Positions 50,908 through 60,382 of a DNA stretch of 64,000 nt are shown here, piece by piece (position 1 is the stretch's first letter; every line of letters begins with the position of its first letter). Location: contig CAWFDX010000004.1 of NCBI GenBank assembly GCA_963814645.1, positions 806,001 to 870,000 of the forward strand, given 5' to 3'. The translations under genes were made by a program, and so were the position numbers. The DNA is from RYN-230 sp963814645. Lineage in GTDB: Bacteria; Actinomycetota; Actinomycetes; Streptosporangiales; Streptosporangiaceae. Under the pieces are notes generated by a model. That model saw only the letters and a program-made list of their open reading frames with translations. It made no database searches and was not told where the DNA came from.

Positions 50908-52273
50908 CGGACCGGGTCGGGGCGGACCCGGTCGAACTGGCGGCGGACCACCGGCACCGGCACCGGCTCGCCACGGGACTGCGCGCCGAGCAGCAGCCCG
51001 CGCACCCGCAGCCACCAGCGCACCGCCATCATGGTGCCGAGCAGCTGCACCGCGACCGCGGCGCAGAACGCCAGCCGGTAGCCCGCGCCACTTCCTCGCC
51101 GGCCAGTTCGAGCACCCCACCGACCAGCAGCGACGCGAGAATCGTGGAGCTGAATCCGCCGACGTTCACCACCCCGGTGGCGGTGCCCACCATGGCCGGC
51201 GGGTTGTAGTCCCGGGCCAGCGAGAAGCCGATGGTGGACGCGGGGCCGCCCACCGCGGCCACCGCGACGACCGCGACGATCAGCGGGTGCGGTGGCCGGC
51301 CGCCGAAGCAGCCGAGCAGCGCCGCCCAGCCGGCCACGGTGAGCAGGCACACGCTGAGCGCGAACGGCACCCGGGCGGCCGGGTACCGGCCGAAGACCGC
51401 GCCGATGGCCGGGCTGGTCACGATCGCGGCCAGCACGCAGACCAGCAGCACGGCGCTCGCGCCAGCCTCGGTGAAGCCCTGCTGGACCAGGTAGGGCAGG
51501 CCCCACAGCACGGCGAACATGGTGGCCAGCGACATGCAGGAGAAGTGCACCCAGAAGCCCAGCCGGGTGCCCGGGGTGCGCCACGCCGCGCGCACCCGGT
51601 GCAGCATCCGCCCGGCCGGAGCGGGCGGCCGTGGCGCGGTGGCGGCCCGGCCCGCGGGCAGCAGGATCCACACCGCTACGCCGGTGACCAGCGTGACCAG
51701 GCCGGTGCCGGCGAATGACAGGGTCCAGCCGGCCGAGCGGAGCAGCAGCGCGAGCGGGATGGTGGCGGCCAGGTTGCCGACCATCCCGAGCATCGAGGTG
51801 ACCGACACGGCCAGCGGGAAGCGGTGCCGCGGGAAGTCCTGCGCCGCGACCCGGACCACGCTGACGAAGGTGAGCGCGTCCCCGCAGCCCAGCACGCCCC
51901 GGGCGAGCAGCGCGGCCGGGTAGGACCGGGTCAGCGCGAAGGCCAGCTGGGCCACGGCCATGGTGGCCGCGGCCGCGACCAGCAGGCGGCGCGGCCCGTA
52001 CCGGTCCACCAGCAGCCCGGTCGACACCTGCATGGCCGCGTACACGCCCAGCTGGACCAGGACGAACACGCTGAGCTGGGCCGGGGAGATGCCGAGCCGG
52101 CGGGCCGCCTGCAGCCCGGCGACGCCGAGCGAGGTGCGGTTGAACACCGCGGCGATGTACACGGTGACCGCGATGGCCCAGCGCCGCAATGCGGGGGTGG
52201 CCGATCTGGGCGGCGGGGGAGCGGCTCCGGCTGGGGTCGTTTCGGGCACGGGGACACGGGCCGGGGAAGGCAT
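50904..52273 (-). pseudogene. MFS transporter with a C-terminal reading-frame break
   Basis: Twelve-helix MFS protein starting at ATG 52273 (MPSPARVPVPETT). GVYAAMQVSTGLLVDRYGPRRLL carries the typical loop motif. In the starting frame it ends at 51029 in a non-homologous tail (GWRSAPRSRCSCSAP). The true last helix (GYRLAFCAAVAVQLLGTMMAVRWWLRVRGLL) continues in the neighbouring frame to a stop at 50904. The break lies close to 51085-51095, where one base appears missing in GTGGCGCGGG. The full span is 1370 nt, one short of 457 codons. It is either a real frameshift or an indel. GntR lies 58 bp upstream and may regulate it. Confidence 0.75.
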
Positions 52274-52331
52274 GGGGGGTCAGTTCCGGGGGTTGAAGGG
52301 TGGTTAGTGGTGGGGGATGGGCCGCGGCGGG

Positions 52332-53021
52332 TCAGCGTCGGGCCAGGGTGCTCTCCGCGTGGTCGAGATGGGCGGTCACGGCTTCGGCCACGGCCCGGAC
52401 GCTGCCGGAACGCAGCGCGTCGCGGATGCGCTCATGCTCGGCCAGGGTCGCGCGCATCCGCGCCGGGTCGACCACATTCCCGCTGTCGTCCAGCAGGTTC
52501 ACCGTGCCCATCCGGAGCTGACGCTCGCGGAGCGACCGGTACAGCGCGGTGATGATCTCGTTGCCGGTGGCCGCCACGATGGCCAGGTGGAAGTCCCGGT
52601 CGGCCTGCACATAGGCGGCCACGTCGTGGGCGTGCATGGCGGCCCGCATGTCCTGCAGGTAGCCGTCGAGCACCGGGACCAGGGCGGCCTGCGGCCGGCT
52701 GGTCAGCACCTTGCGGGCCGCGAACGACTCGACCAGCCGCCGGGTCTCCATCACGTCGGCCGCCTCGTCCACGGTGACCGGCAGCACCAGCGCGCCCCGC
52801 TTGGGCAGCAGCCGGACGAGCCCCTCGCCTTGCAGCCGGAGCAGCGCCTCGCGGACCGGGGTCCGGGAGACCCCGACCGCGTCGGCCAGCTGGCCTTCGG
52901 AGAGCAGGTCGTGCGCCCCGAACCGGCGGGCCAGGATCCCGCCCTTGATGTAGGCGTAGGCACGTTCCGCCGCGCTCGGCGGAGCGAGCCCCGGCCCGGC
53001 CGGGATCTGTGCCGTATTCAT
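52332..53021 (-). CDS. GntR-family (FadR subfamily) regulator
   Basis: The 229-residue protein has the N-terminal winged helix AYAYIKGGILARRFGAHDLLSEGQLADAVGVSRTPVREALLRLQGEGLVRLLPKRG. A C-terminal FCD all-helical domain holds the metal/ligand-binding residues (DRDFHLAI, EHERIRDAL). No SD is visible upstream of ATG 53021, so it may be leaderless. A TGTA-N7-TACA dyad lies directly upstream. The MFS gene 58 bp downstream is the likely target. Confidence 0.9.
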   Translation of the reverse strand: MNTAQIPAGPGLAPPSAAERAYAYIKGGILARRFGAHDLLSEGQLADAVGVSRTPVREALLRLQGEGLVRLLPKRGALVLPVTVDEAADVMETRRLVESFAARKVLTSRPQAALVPVLDGYLQDMRAAMHAHDVAAYVQADRDFHLAIVAATGNEIITALYRSLRERQLRMGTVNLLDDSGNVVDPARMRATLAEHERIRDALRSGSVRAVAEAVTAHLDHAESTLARR

Positions 53022-53022
53022 C

Positions 53023-53040
53023 TTGTATCTATGCTACATG
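53023..53040. promoter_or_regulatory. Candidate GntR operator
   Basis: TGTA (53024-53027) and TACA (53035-53038) flank 7 bases right before the GntR start codon; the region is AT-rich for this genome. FadR-type GntR proteins often bind TTGTAT/ATACAA-like dyads. Confidence 0.5.
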
Positions 53041-53192
53041 CCAGCAGGACACTCAACTCATCCCACCAACACTCACTCAACCGCTACTGGCCCGTTGATA
53101 ACAGCAAGAAGTGGCGGCAGCCGGGGCCGGGCCGGGGCGGGGGACACGAACAGGGCGTCAGCGACCGCGCTGGGGGTGTGCGCTGCTGCTGG

Positions 53193-53993
53193 CTACTGGT
53201 GCCGCTGCCGCAGCCAGTCGAGGACCGTCTGGGCGACCTCGCGCCAGCCGTGGTCGATGGTCAGCGAGTGGCCGCGGTCCGGGAACTCACGCAGGTCGGT
53301 GATGGCCGGCGAACGGTGGTACAGCCGCCGGGTGGCCATGCTGACCGCCGCCGGGACGGTGTGGTCCTGGCCGCCCGCGGTGATCAGCAGCGGCCCCCGG
53401 GTCTTGTTGCGCGTGTTGACCTTGGCCGGCGATTTCGGGGTGAAGTTTTCCAGCGCCGCTTCGAACAGCGGCTTGCCCGGCGACGGGATGGTCCACTTGT
53501 CGTACAGGTCAGCGGACTCCTGCGCGGGCAGCACGTTGCCGAAGCCGTAGCGGAACTGCTCCGGGGTCAGCGACACGGCCTCCTTCCGGTTGGCCGGCTT
53601 GCGCAGCGCGATCGAGGCGACCCTCAGCGCGGACGGCGGCAGGTAGAGCACGCCCTGGATCGGCGCCGGGTCGATGGCCACGGCGGCGGCGGCCAGGTCC
53701 TGGCCGAGCAGCCGCTGCACGATCAGGCCACCGAAGGAATGGCCGATGACTATCGGCTTGGCGGGCAGGCTATGGATGATCCCGGTGTAGTACTCGACCA
53801 CGTCCTCGATACCCACCCCGGCGACCCGCTCCGGGTTGTCCCTGGTGTCCGCGACGGTGTCCCCGTCGCCCGGCCAGCCCGGCGCGGACGGCACGTAGCC
53901 GGCCTCCTTGAAGAAGTCCACCCACGGGTCCCACGAGCTCGCGTGCAGCCACAGGCCGTGCACGAAGATAACCGGAGTGTTCGCTGGCTCCAT
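53193..53993 (-). CDS. Alpha/beta hydrolase
   Basis: The product is 266 residues from ATG 53993, behind GAGGGGAAATGAG. VIFVHGLWLHASSWDPWVDFFKEAGY is the oxyanion segment, IGHSFGG carries the nucleophile Ser, Asp is in GQDHTVP and His in GHSLTI. It is a soluble esterase/lipase-type enzyme of unknown substrate with no signal peptide. The 137-bp gap to the next gene holds nothing notable. Confidence 0.87.
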   Translation of the reverse strand: MEPANTPVIFVHGLWLHASSWDPWVDFFKEAGYVPSAPGWPGDGDTVADTRDNPERVAGVGIEDVVEYYTGIIHSLPAKPIVIGHSFGGLIVQRLLGQDLAAAAVAIDPAPIQGVLYLPPSALRVASIALRKPANRKEAVSLTPEQFRYGFGNVLPAQESADLYDKWTIPSPGKPLFEAALENFTPKSPAKVNTRNKTRGPLLITAGGQDHTVPAAVSMATRRLYHRSPAITDLREFPDRGHSLTIDHGWREVAQTVLDWLRQRHQ

Positions 53994-54130
53994 CTCATTT
54001 CCCCTCACCGGTGACAATTCCAACCCCTACCCACCGCAAGCCGCCAGGTAACGGTGCTGGAAAGCGCTGGCCCGCTGTGCTGCACTGGCACGGGTAAAAC
54101 CTTTGGGGGTCACGCGGCGGGAGTTAGGCC

Positions 54131-54847
54131 ATGGAGCAGACCAGGCTCACCGAGTCGGAGGAATACACCGCGCGCCGCGAGGAACTGCGGCTGGCCGAGA
54201 TCGAACTCGTCCAGCAGCGGGAGCGGGTCGCGGCGCTGCGCCGGGCGCTGCCGCCCGGCGCGGTGGTCGAGGATTACGTGTTCCAGGAGGGGCCACGGGA
54301 CCTGGCCAGCGGGGATGCGGAGGTGTCCGAGGTCCGGCTGTCCGAGCTGTTCACCGCGCCGGACCGGGCCCTGGTCGTCTACCAGTTGATGTACGGGAAG
54401 GCGCAGACCACGCCGTGCCCGATGTGCACCATGTGGATCGACGGCTTCAACGGCGTGGCCAGCCACCTGGCGCAGAACGTGGATTTCGTCATCGCGGCCG
54501 CGGCCGATCCGGGGCCGCTCCGGGCGCACGCCCGGTCCCGGGGCTGGTACCGGCTGCGCCTGCTCAGCTGCGCCGGGAACACGTTCAAGTACGACCTGGG
54601 CAGCGAGGGGCCGGACGGCAGTCAGCACGCCACGGTCTCGGTCTTCACGCTGGATCCGGACGGGTCGCCGCGGCACGTCTACACCGCGCATCCGGATCTG
54701 GCCGAGGACCGGAAGGAGCGCGGCATCGACCTGCTCAGCCCGGTCTGGCACGTCCTCGACCTCACCCCAGCGGGCCGCGGCGACTGGTACGCCTCGCTGG
54801 ACGACGGCCCGGTCCCGGTCAGCCGTTTGGCGCGACCTGGATCTTGA
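54131..54847 (+). CDS. DUF899 family (thioredoxin-like) protein
   Basis: The 238-residue protein has ARREELRLAEIELVQQRERVAALRRALPPG and the family core VVYQLMYGKAQTTPCPMCTMWIDGFNG with a CPMC dicysteine. FDLGSEG-like KYDLGSEGPDG follows. DUF899 proteins have a thioredoxin-like fold and no settled function. The start is ATG 54131. Its last 29 bp overlap the opposite-strand alcohol dehydrogenase gene. Confidence 0.86.
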   Translation: MEQTRLTESEEYTARREELRLAEIELVQQRERVAALRRALPPGAVVEDYVFQEGPRDLASGDAEVSEVRLSELFTAPDRALVVYQLMYGKAQTTPCPMCTMWIDGFNGVASHLAQNVDFVIAAAADPGPLRAHARSRGWYRLRLLSCAGNTFKYDLGSEGPDGSQHATVSVFTLDPDGSPRHVYTAHPDLAEDRKERGIDLLSPVWHVLDLTPAGRGDWYASLDDGPVPVSRLARPGS

Positions 54848-55817
54848 TCCCTTCGCCGGCCCGCACGCTGGCCAGCGCCTCCGGGAACTCGGCCAGCGTG
54901 TACGGCTGGCCGAGCAGCGGCGCGGTGTCGATAGTGCCCGCCGCCATCAGGTCGGCCGCGGCGCCGAAGCTGTTCAGCACGGCCATCGAGCCGAGCACGG
55001 TGATCTCGTCGTTGTAGATCCGGAACGGGGACAGCGCCACCATGGCGTCCCCGCTGGCCACGCCGAAGACCAGCAGCCGGCCGCCGCGGTCCAGCGTGGC
55101 GAACCCGGCCTCGATCGCGGCCGGCGCCCCGGTCGCGTCCACCACCACGCCGAACGGCCCGCGGTCCAGCGCGGCCACGTCGGTCGCGACGCCGTCCGCG
55201 CCGACTGCCTTGGCCGCCTCCAGCCGGGACTCCTTCCGGTCCACCACGCTGACCGAGCCCGCGCCCGCGTTGCGCAGCAGTTGCAGGAGCAGCAGGCCCA
55301 TCGTGCCCGCCCCGGTGAGCAGCACATCCACGCCGGTGACCGGCCCGATCCGGCGCAGCCCGTGCACCGCGCAGGACAGCGGCTCGATGAGCGCCCCCTG
55401 CGCGTCGTCCACGCTGTCCGGGATGCGGTAGGTGTTGGCCGCGGGCACCGCCACGTACTCCGCGAACGCGCCGCTCACCGTGTCGCCGAGGGCGTTCCAG
55501 TTGGCGCACAGGTTGCCCCGCCCGGCGTGGCAGGCCGGGCAGTAGCCGCAGAACAGCGACGGGTCCACGGCCACCCGCTCGCCCTCCCGCCAGCCCGGTG
55601 GCACCCCGGTGCCGACGGCTGCCACCCGGCCGGCGAACTCATGCCCGGGGATGATCGGGTACGGGGTGGGCGGGAACTCGCCGTCGGCGATGTGCACGTC
55701 GGTGCCGCAGATGCCGCACCTGCCCACCTGGATGACCAGCTCACCATGCCCCGGTGCGGGGTCGGCCGCCTCGGTGACGCTGAGCTTCCCGGGCTCCTCC
55801 CAGATAACCGCGCGCAT
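54819..55817 (-). CDS. Zinc-dependent alcohol (polyol-type) dehydrogenase
   Basis: The 332-residue MDR enzyme has catalytic-zinc residues CGICGTDVHI and GHEFAGRV, and the structural-zinc cysteines in CGYCPACHAGRGNLC. The NAD loop is VLLTGAGTMGLLLLQLL. It resembles sorbitol/threonine dehydrogenases. It is the last gene of the SorC-regulated ABC importer operon (1-bp overlap with the ATPase), so a sugar alcohol is a reasonable substrate. Confidence 0.87.
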   Translation of the reverse strand: MRAVIWEEPGKLSVTEAADPAPGHGELVIQVGRCGICGTDVHIADGEFPPTPYPIIPGHEFAGRVAAVGTGVPPGWREGERVAVDPSLFCGYCPACHAGRGNLCANWNALGDTVSGAFAEYVAVPAANTYRIPDSVDDAQGALIEPLSCAVHGLRRIGPVTGVDVLLTGAGTMGLLLLQLLRNAGAGSVSVVDRKESRLEAAKAVGADGVATDVAALDRGPFGVVVDATGAPAAIEAGFATLDRGGRLLVFGVASGDAMVALSPFRIYNDEITVLGSMAVLNSFGAAADLMAAGTIDTAPLLGQPYTLAEFPEALASVRAGEGIKIQVAPNG

Positions 55818-56890
55818 CAGTCACCGAGCCGCAGGCCGCTGGCCGCGTCGAACAAGTGCAGGTGCTCGGTGTCCACCCCGACCTTGATGGTCTCACCGGG
55901 CCGCGGATGGACCCGCCCGGACCGGACGATCATGCTGCTCTCGTTGTCCCCGGCCAGACGCCCGTACACGTAGGAGTCGCTGCCCAGGTCCTCGACCAGG
56001 GACACCTCCATGGTCAGCGGGCCGTCGCCGATCGACAGGTGCTCCGGCCTGATCCCGGCGGTCAGCTTGCTGTGCCCCTGGATGGCCTGCCGCTGCGCGT
56101 CGGACGCCGGCAGCAGGGCGTCGCCGATCCGGACGCCGTCGCGGTCCGCCGTGGCCTCGAACCGGTTCATCTGCGGTGAGCCGATGAACCCGGCCACGAA
56201 CACGTTCGCGGGCCGGTCGTACAGCTCGGTGGGGGAGGCGAACTGCTGCAGCTGCCCGGCCCGCATGACCGCCACCCGCTCGCCCATGGTCATCGCCTCG
56301 ACCTGGTCGTGGGTCACGTACACGGTGGTCACCGCCAGGCGCCGCTGCAGCTCGGCGATCTGGGTCCTGGTCTGCACCCGGAGCTGCGCGTCCAGGTTGG
56401 ACAGCGGCTCGTCCATGCAGAACACTTTGGGCTCGCGGACGATGGCCCGGCCCATGGCCACCCGCTGCCGCTGGCCGCCGGACAGGTTGCGCGGCTTGCG
56501 GTCCAGCATCGGCTCCAGGTCGAGCAGCTTGGCCGCCTCGCGGACTCGGCGGGCCCGCTCGTCCTTGGCCACGCCCTGCATCTTGAGCGCGAAGCCCATG
56601 TTCTCCCCGACGGTCTTGCTCGGGTACAGGGCGTAGTTCTGGAACACCATCGCGATGTCCCGGTCCCGGGACGGCACGCCGGTCATGTCCCGGCCGTCGA
56701 TCCGGATCGCCCCGTCGTCGATTTCCTCCAGGCCGGCCAGCATGCGCAGCGCGGTGGTCTTGCCGCAGCCGGACGGGCCCACCATGACCACGAATTCGCC
56801 ATCGTTGATGGCCAGCTGGAGCGCGTCCACCGCGGGCCGGTCCGCGCCCGGGTAGATGCACGTCGCGCTGGCGTAGGTGACCTCAGCCAT
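55817..56890 (-). CDS. Carbohydrate ABC transporter ATPase (MsmK/UgpC type)
   Basis: The 357-residue protein has Walker A GPSGCGKTTALRMLAG, Q-loop VFQNYALYPSKTV, signature LSGGQRQRVAMGRAI and Walker B VFCMDEPLSNLDA. A C-terminal TOBE/regulatory domain follows (about 240-357). It is a multi-substrate sugar importer ATPase, encoded with its two permeases and binding protein. Confidence 0.92.
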   Translation of the reverse strand: MAEVTYASATCIYPGADRPAVDALQLAINDGEFVVMVGPSGCGKTTALRMLAGLEEIDDGAIRIDGRDMTGVPSRDRDIAMVFQNYALYPSKTVGENMGFALKMQGVAKDERARRVREAAKLLDLEPMLDRKPRNLSGGQRQRVAMGRAIVREPKVFCMDEPLSNLDAQLRVQTRTQIAELQRRLAVTTVYVTHDQVEAMTMGERVAVMRAGQLQQFASPTELYDRPANVFVAGFIGSPQMNRFEATADRDGVRIGDALLPASDAQRQAIQGHSKLTAGIRPEHLSIGDGPLTMEVSLVEDLGSDSYVYGRLAGDNESSMIVRSGRVHPRPGETIKVGVDTEHLHLFDAASGLRLGD

Positions 56891-56909
56891 GACCGACTCC
56901 CGATTTCAC

Positions 56910-56939
56910 TTGCCCGTGGTTCATTTGCCCGTGGTTCAT
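56910..56939. repeat. 15-bp tandem duplication containing a permease stop codon
   Basis: TTGCCCGTGGTTCAT occurs twice (56910-56924, 56925-56939). On the minus strand the second copy contains the TGA of the downstream-strand permease gene; the duplication lies between permease and ATPase. Confidence 0.87.
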
Positions 56940-57829
56940 TTGATCGCGCCGAAGGACAGGCCGCGGACCAGGTAACGCTGCGCCACCCACCCGGCCAGGA
57001 TGACCGGCAGCGTGGCCACCGTGGCCGCCGCGGCCAGCTGGGCGAAGTACAGGCCCTCGGACGAGATGAAGCCGACCAGGAACACCGGGACGGTGGCGGC
57101 CTGCGTCGCGGTCAGGTTCACCGCGAAGAAGAACTCGTTCCAGGAGAAGATGCAGCAGATCAGCGCGGTGGCCGCGATCCCGGGGGCGACCACCGGCAGG
57201 ATCACCTCGCGCATGGTCCGGCGCAGCGGCGCGCCGTCCATCTCGGCCGCCTCGAGCAGCTCGTGCGGCACCTCGAGGAAGAACGAGCGCATCATCCACA
57301 CCGCGATCGGCAGGTTCATCGCGGTGTACAGGATGACCAGGGTGAAGATGTTGTCCAGCATGTGCAGGTCGCGGGCGGCGATGTAGATCGGGATGATCGC
57401 CGCCACCACCGGCAGCATCTTCGTGCTGATGAAGAAGAACAGCACGTCCCGGGTCTTGCGCACCGGGCGCAGCGAGAGCGCGAACGCGCACGGGATGGCC
57501 AGCAGCAGCACCAGCAGGGTGGACACGATGGTGGCGAACGCGGAGTTGGCCACGTACGGCCACAGGCCGCTGTGGAACACCGTCCGGTACTGGGACAGCG
57601 TCGGGCTGAAGAACAGGTGCGGAACGTTGGTGTAGGCCTGCGCCTCGGTCTTGAACGAGGTGAGCACCATCCACAGCACCGGGAAGAAGAAGATGATGCC
57701 GACCACCCAGCCGACGATGCCCCAGCTGATGCTGTTCCGGTTCTTCTTCCTCTTCCTGGCCACTACCCGGCGAGGTGCCGCGCTGGCCACGCCGGTGTCG
57801 GCGGTGGTGATGTCTGCGCTGGTCATCAT
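56936..57829 (-). CDS. Carbohydrate ABC permease (MalG/UgpE type)
   Basis: The product is 297 residues from ATG 57829. It has six membrane helices with a long cytoplasmic N-terminus (RKRKKN) and the EAA loop EAAEMDGAPLRRTMREVILPVVAPG, where the ATPase docks. It pairs with the permease at 57826 by a 4-bp overlap. Confidence 0.9.
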   Translation of the reverse strand: MMTSADITTADTGVASAAPRRVVARKRKKNRNSISWGIVGWVVGIIFFFPVLWMVLTSFKTEAQAYTNVPHLFFSPTLSQYRTVFHSGLWPYVANSAFATIVSTLLVLLLAIPCAFALSLRPVRKTRDVLFFFISTKMLPVVAAIIPIYIAARDLHMLDNIFTLVILYTAMNLPIAVWMMRSFFLEVPHELLEAAEMDGAPLRRTMREVILPVVAPGIAATALICCIFSWNEFFFAVNLTATQAATVPVFLVGFISSEGLYFAQLAAAATVATLPVILAGWVAQRYLVRGLSFGAIK

Positions 57830-58764
57830 GCTGCCTGTTCGGTGCCGGAGAACGAAGTGAAGATCAGCCGGAGCGCGAACGTGGCGATGATGATGGTGGC
57901 CACGACCACCACCACGCCCATCGCCGCCGCCTGGCCGACCTGGAAGCCGAGGAAGGCCCGCTGGTAGATGTAGAACGGCAGGTTGGCGCTGGAGATGCCG
58001 GGGCCGCCCTGGGTCATCATGTAGATCGCGTCGAACTCGTTGACCACGTAGATGGCGCCGAGCACGATGCCCAGCTCGATGTACCGGCGCAGGTGCGGCA
58101 GGGTCAGTTCACGGAAGATTTGCAGCGGACGGGCACCGTCCGTGCTGGCCGCCTCCAGGATGTCGGTGGGCTGGCTCTGCAGCCCGGCCAGCACCAGCAG
58201 CATCATGAACGGCGTCCACTGCCAGATCATCTCGATCATCACCGAGCCGAGCGGGAAGCTGCCGATCCAGTTGAAGTGGCCGATGCCGAACGGCCGGAGG
58301 ATGAAGTTGACGATGCCGAACGTGGGGTCGAGCATCACCGTCTTCCACACCAGCGCCCCCGCCACCGGCATGACCAGGAACGGGGTGATCAGCAGGGTGC
58401 GCACCACGCCCCGGCCGAGGAACTTGCGGTCCAGCAGCAGGGCCAGCGCCACGCCGAGCACCATGGCGATGAGCACCACGCCGACCGTCATGATGACCGT
58501 GTTCAGCGCGGTGGTCCGGAACTGACTGTCCTGGAACACCTGCGCGTAGTTGGCGAACCCGACGAAGTGCTCGGAGCCGGGCCGGACCAGGCTCCACGAC
58601 TGCAGCGAGTAGTACAGCGTGAGCAGGAACGGCAGCTGGGTCACGATGATCGTGAAGACCAGCGCGGGCAGCAGTGGCGTGCGCCGGACCCAGCCCTGTT
58701 TGCGCCGGTCGGCGCGGGCCCGGGCGCTGCGCGTGGCGGCAACCGGGGGAGCGATCGCGGTCAT
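57826..58764 (-). CDS. Carbohydrate ABC permease (MalF/UgpA type)
   Basis: The 312-residue protein has six helices and the EAA loop EAASTDGARPLQIFRELTLPHLR. An Arg/Lys-rich N-terminus (RSARARADRRKQG) precedes helix 1. It is the first permease after the binding-protein gene, 17 bp apart. Confidence 0.9.
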   Translation of the reverse strand: MTAIAPPVAATRSARARADRRKQGWVRRTPLLPALVFTIIVTQLPFLLTLYYSLQSWSLVRPGSEHFVGFANYAQVFQDSQFRTTALNTVIMTVGVVLIAMVLGVALALLLDRKFLGRGVVRTLLITPFLVMPVAGALVWKTVMLDPTFGIVNFILRPFGIGHFNWIGSFPLGSVMIEMIWQWTPFMMLLVLAGLQSQPTDILEAASTDGARPLQIFRELTLPHLRRYIELGIVLGAIYVVNEFDAIYMMTQGGPGISSANLPFYIYQRAFLGFQVGQAAAMGVVVVVATIIIATFALRLIFTSFSGTEQAA

Positions 58765-58780
58765 CTGGGCCTCCGGGGGA

Positions 58781-60193
58781 TCAGGTGTGCCGGTAGGTGT
58801 CGCCGACGGCCTGGGCGTACAGCTGGGCCTGGGACAGCGCGGACGCCGCTGACTGCTGGCCGGCGATGGCCGCGCTGAACTGCTCGCTGACGTTGGTGCC
58901 GAGGTCCTGGAACTCCGGGATGTCCAGGAACTGGACGCCGGTGTACGGCACCGGCTTGGCGCACGGGTGCGCGCTGTTGGTGGCGTTGATCGACTGCAGG
59001 GTGAGCGGCCCGTAGACCGAGGACAGCTTCTTGTACTGCGGGATCTGGTAGCTGGAGAACCGGCTGCCCGGCGGCACGTGCGACCAGCCGAGCTTGCTGC
59101 CCACCGTGTGGATGTACGACTTGGACGTCATCCAGGCCACGAAGTCCCAGGCGTTCTGCTTGTTCGGGCAGGTGGCCGGGATGGCCAGCGACCAGGTGTA
59201 CAGCCAGCCGGACGGCCGCCCGTCCTGGCTGGGCGCCCAGGCATAGCCGCTCTTGCCTGCCACCTTGCTGGTCTGCGGGTCCTCGATCACGCTGACCGCG
59301 GACGTGGCGTCGTACCACATGGCCGCGTCGCCCTGGCCGTACAGCGTGGCGCACTCGGAGAAGCCGTCCTCGGGGGCGCCCGGCTCGCCGTACTTCTGCA
59401 GCATCGACACGTACGTAGTCACCGCGTGCTCCACCTCGGGCGAGGTGAGCTGGGCCTGCCAGTCCAGGTTGAACCAGCGGCCGCCGTACGAGTTGATCAC
59501 CGTGTCGATCGGGGCCAGGTTCTCGCCCCACCCCGGGTCCCCGCGCAGGCAGATGCCGGTCAGCCCCTTGCTGGCGTTATGCATATGGGCTGCGATCTTT
59601 TCCACCTCGGTCCAGGTGGGCCGGAGCGGCATCTTGACGCCCGCCTTGGCCAGCAGGTCCTTCCGGTACATCAGGAACGAGGACTCGCCGTAGAACGGCA
59701 CCGAGTACAGGTCGCCCTTGTGTGACAGCGTCGCCCTGAGCTGGGGCAGGAAGTCGGTGGCGTCGTACCCCGGGGTGCGGTTGATGTACGGCTGCAGGTT
59801 GGTCAGCCAGCCGTTCGCCGACCACATCGGGGTCTCGTAGTTGCTGATCATCACCACGTCGAACTCGCCGCCCTGAGTGGACACATCCGCGGTGATCTTG
59901 GCCCGGGCCTCGTTCTCCGGCAGCGACACGAACGATAGGTGGATGCCCGGGTGCTCGCGCTCGAACAGGTAGGACAGGCTGATCGCGTCCTGCATCTGCG
60001 AGTTGGACACGATGGCCACGGTGACGGTGCCGCTGGACGCACCGCCGGTGAACAACTGGTCCGCGCCGGCCGCGCAGCCGCTCAGGGCCAGCGCAGCCGC
60101 GCCGCCCGCGCTGCCGGCCAGGAACGCCCGGCGGCTGAGCGTGGCCGGGGAAGTGCGGTCGGCCATCAATCCGGCGTGTCGTCGTCGAGTCAT
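58781..60193 (-). CDS. Extracellular sugar-binding lipoprotein with twin-arginine signal
   Basis: The product is 470 residues from ATG 60193. A Tat-type signal SRRAFLAGSAGGAAALALSGC combines twin arginine with a lipobox. The mature part is a family 1 solute-binding protein (TVTVAIVSNSQMQDAISLSYLF, FDVVMISNYETPMW, YGESSFLMYRKDLLAKAGV). The ligand is likely a sugar or polyol. It is the first gene of the operon (binding protein, permease, permease, ATPase, dehydrogenase) and faces the divergent SorC regulator. ATG 60167 is an alternative start. Confidence 0.9.
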   Translation of the reverse strand: MTRRRHAGLMADRTSPATLSRRAFLAGSAGGAAALALSGCAAGADQLFTGGASSGTVTVAIVSNSQMQDAISLSYLFEREHPGIHLSFVSLPENEARAKITADVSTQGGEFDVVMISNYETPMWSANGWLTNLQPYINRTPGYDATDFLPQLRATLSHKGDLYSVPFYGESSFLMYRKDLLAKAGVKMPLRPTWTEVEKIAAHMHNASKGLTGICLRGDPGWGENLAPIDTVINSYGGRWFNLDWQAQLTSPEVEHAVTTYVSMLQKYGEPGAPEDGFSECATLYGQGDAAMWYDATSAVSVIEDPQTSKVAGKSGYAWAPSQDGRPSGWLYTWSLAIPATCPNKQNAWDFVAWMTSKSYIHTVGSKLGWSHVPPGSRFSSYQIPQYKKLSSVYGPLTLQSINATNSAHPCAKPVPYTGVQFLDIPEFQDLGTNVSEQFSAAIAGQQSAASALSQAQLYAQAVGDTYRHT

Positions 60194-60246
60194 CGTCGCG
60201 TCCCGTCATCCAGGTGGCCTTGCCCGTACGGGTAGGACGTCCGTGT

Positions 60247-60362
60247 GCTCGTTTGAGCGGTCTCTGCTTCAAATGAGCAGGCGGATACCGAACACATTGC
60301 GTTCGCCGCTGGGCAAAGTCAAGATGTAACTGTAAAAATGAGCCCATCCCACTCAAATGAGC
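60247..60362. promoter_or_regulatory. Three related sites forming a SorC operator region
   Basis: GCTCGTTTGAGC (60247-60258), CTTCAAATGAGC (60267-60278) and CTCAAATGAGC (60352-60362), plus a partial AAAATGAGC at 60335-60343, fit a GCTCAAAYGAGC consensus. The first is palindromic in its outer four bases. They lie between the divergent SorC and binding-protein genes, where such operators are expected. Confidence 0.65.
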
Positions 60363-60382
60363 GACTGACGAGGTGGGGGATC

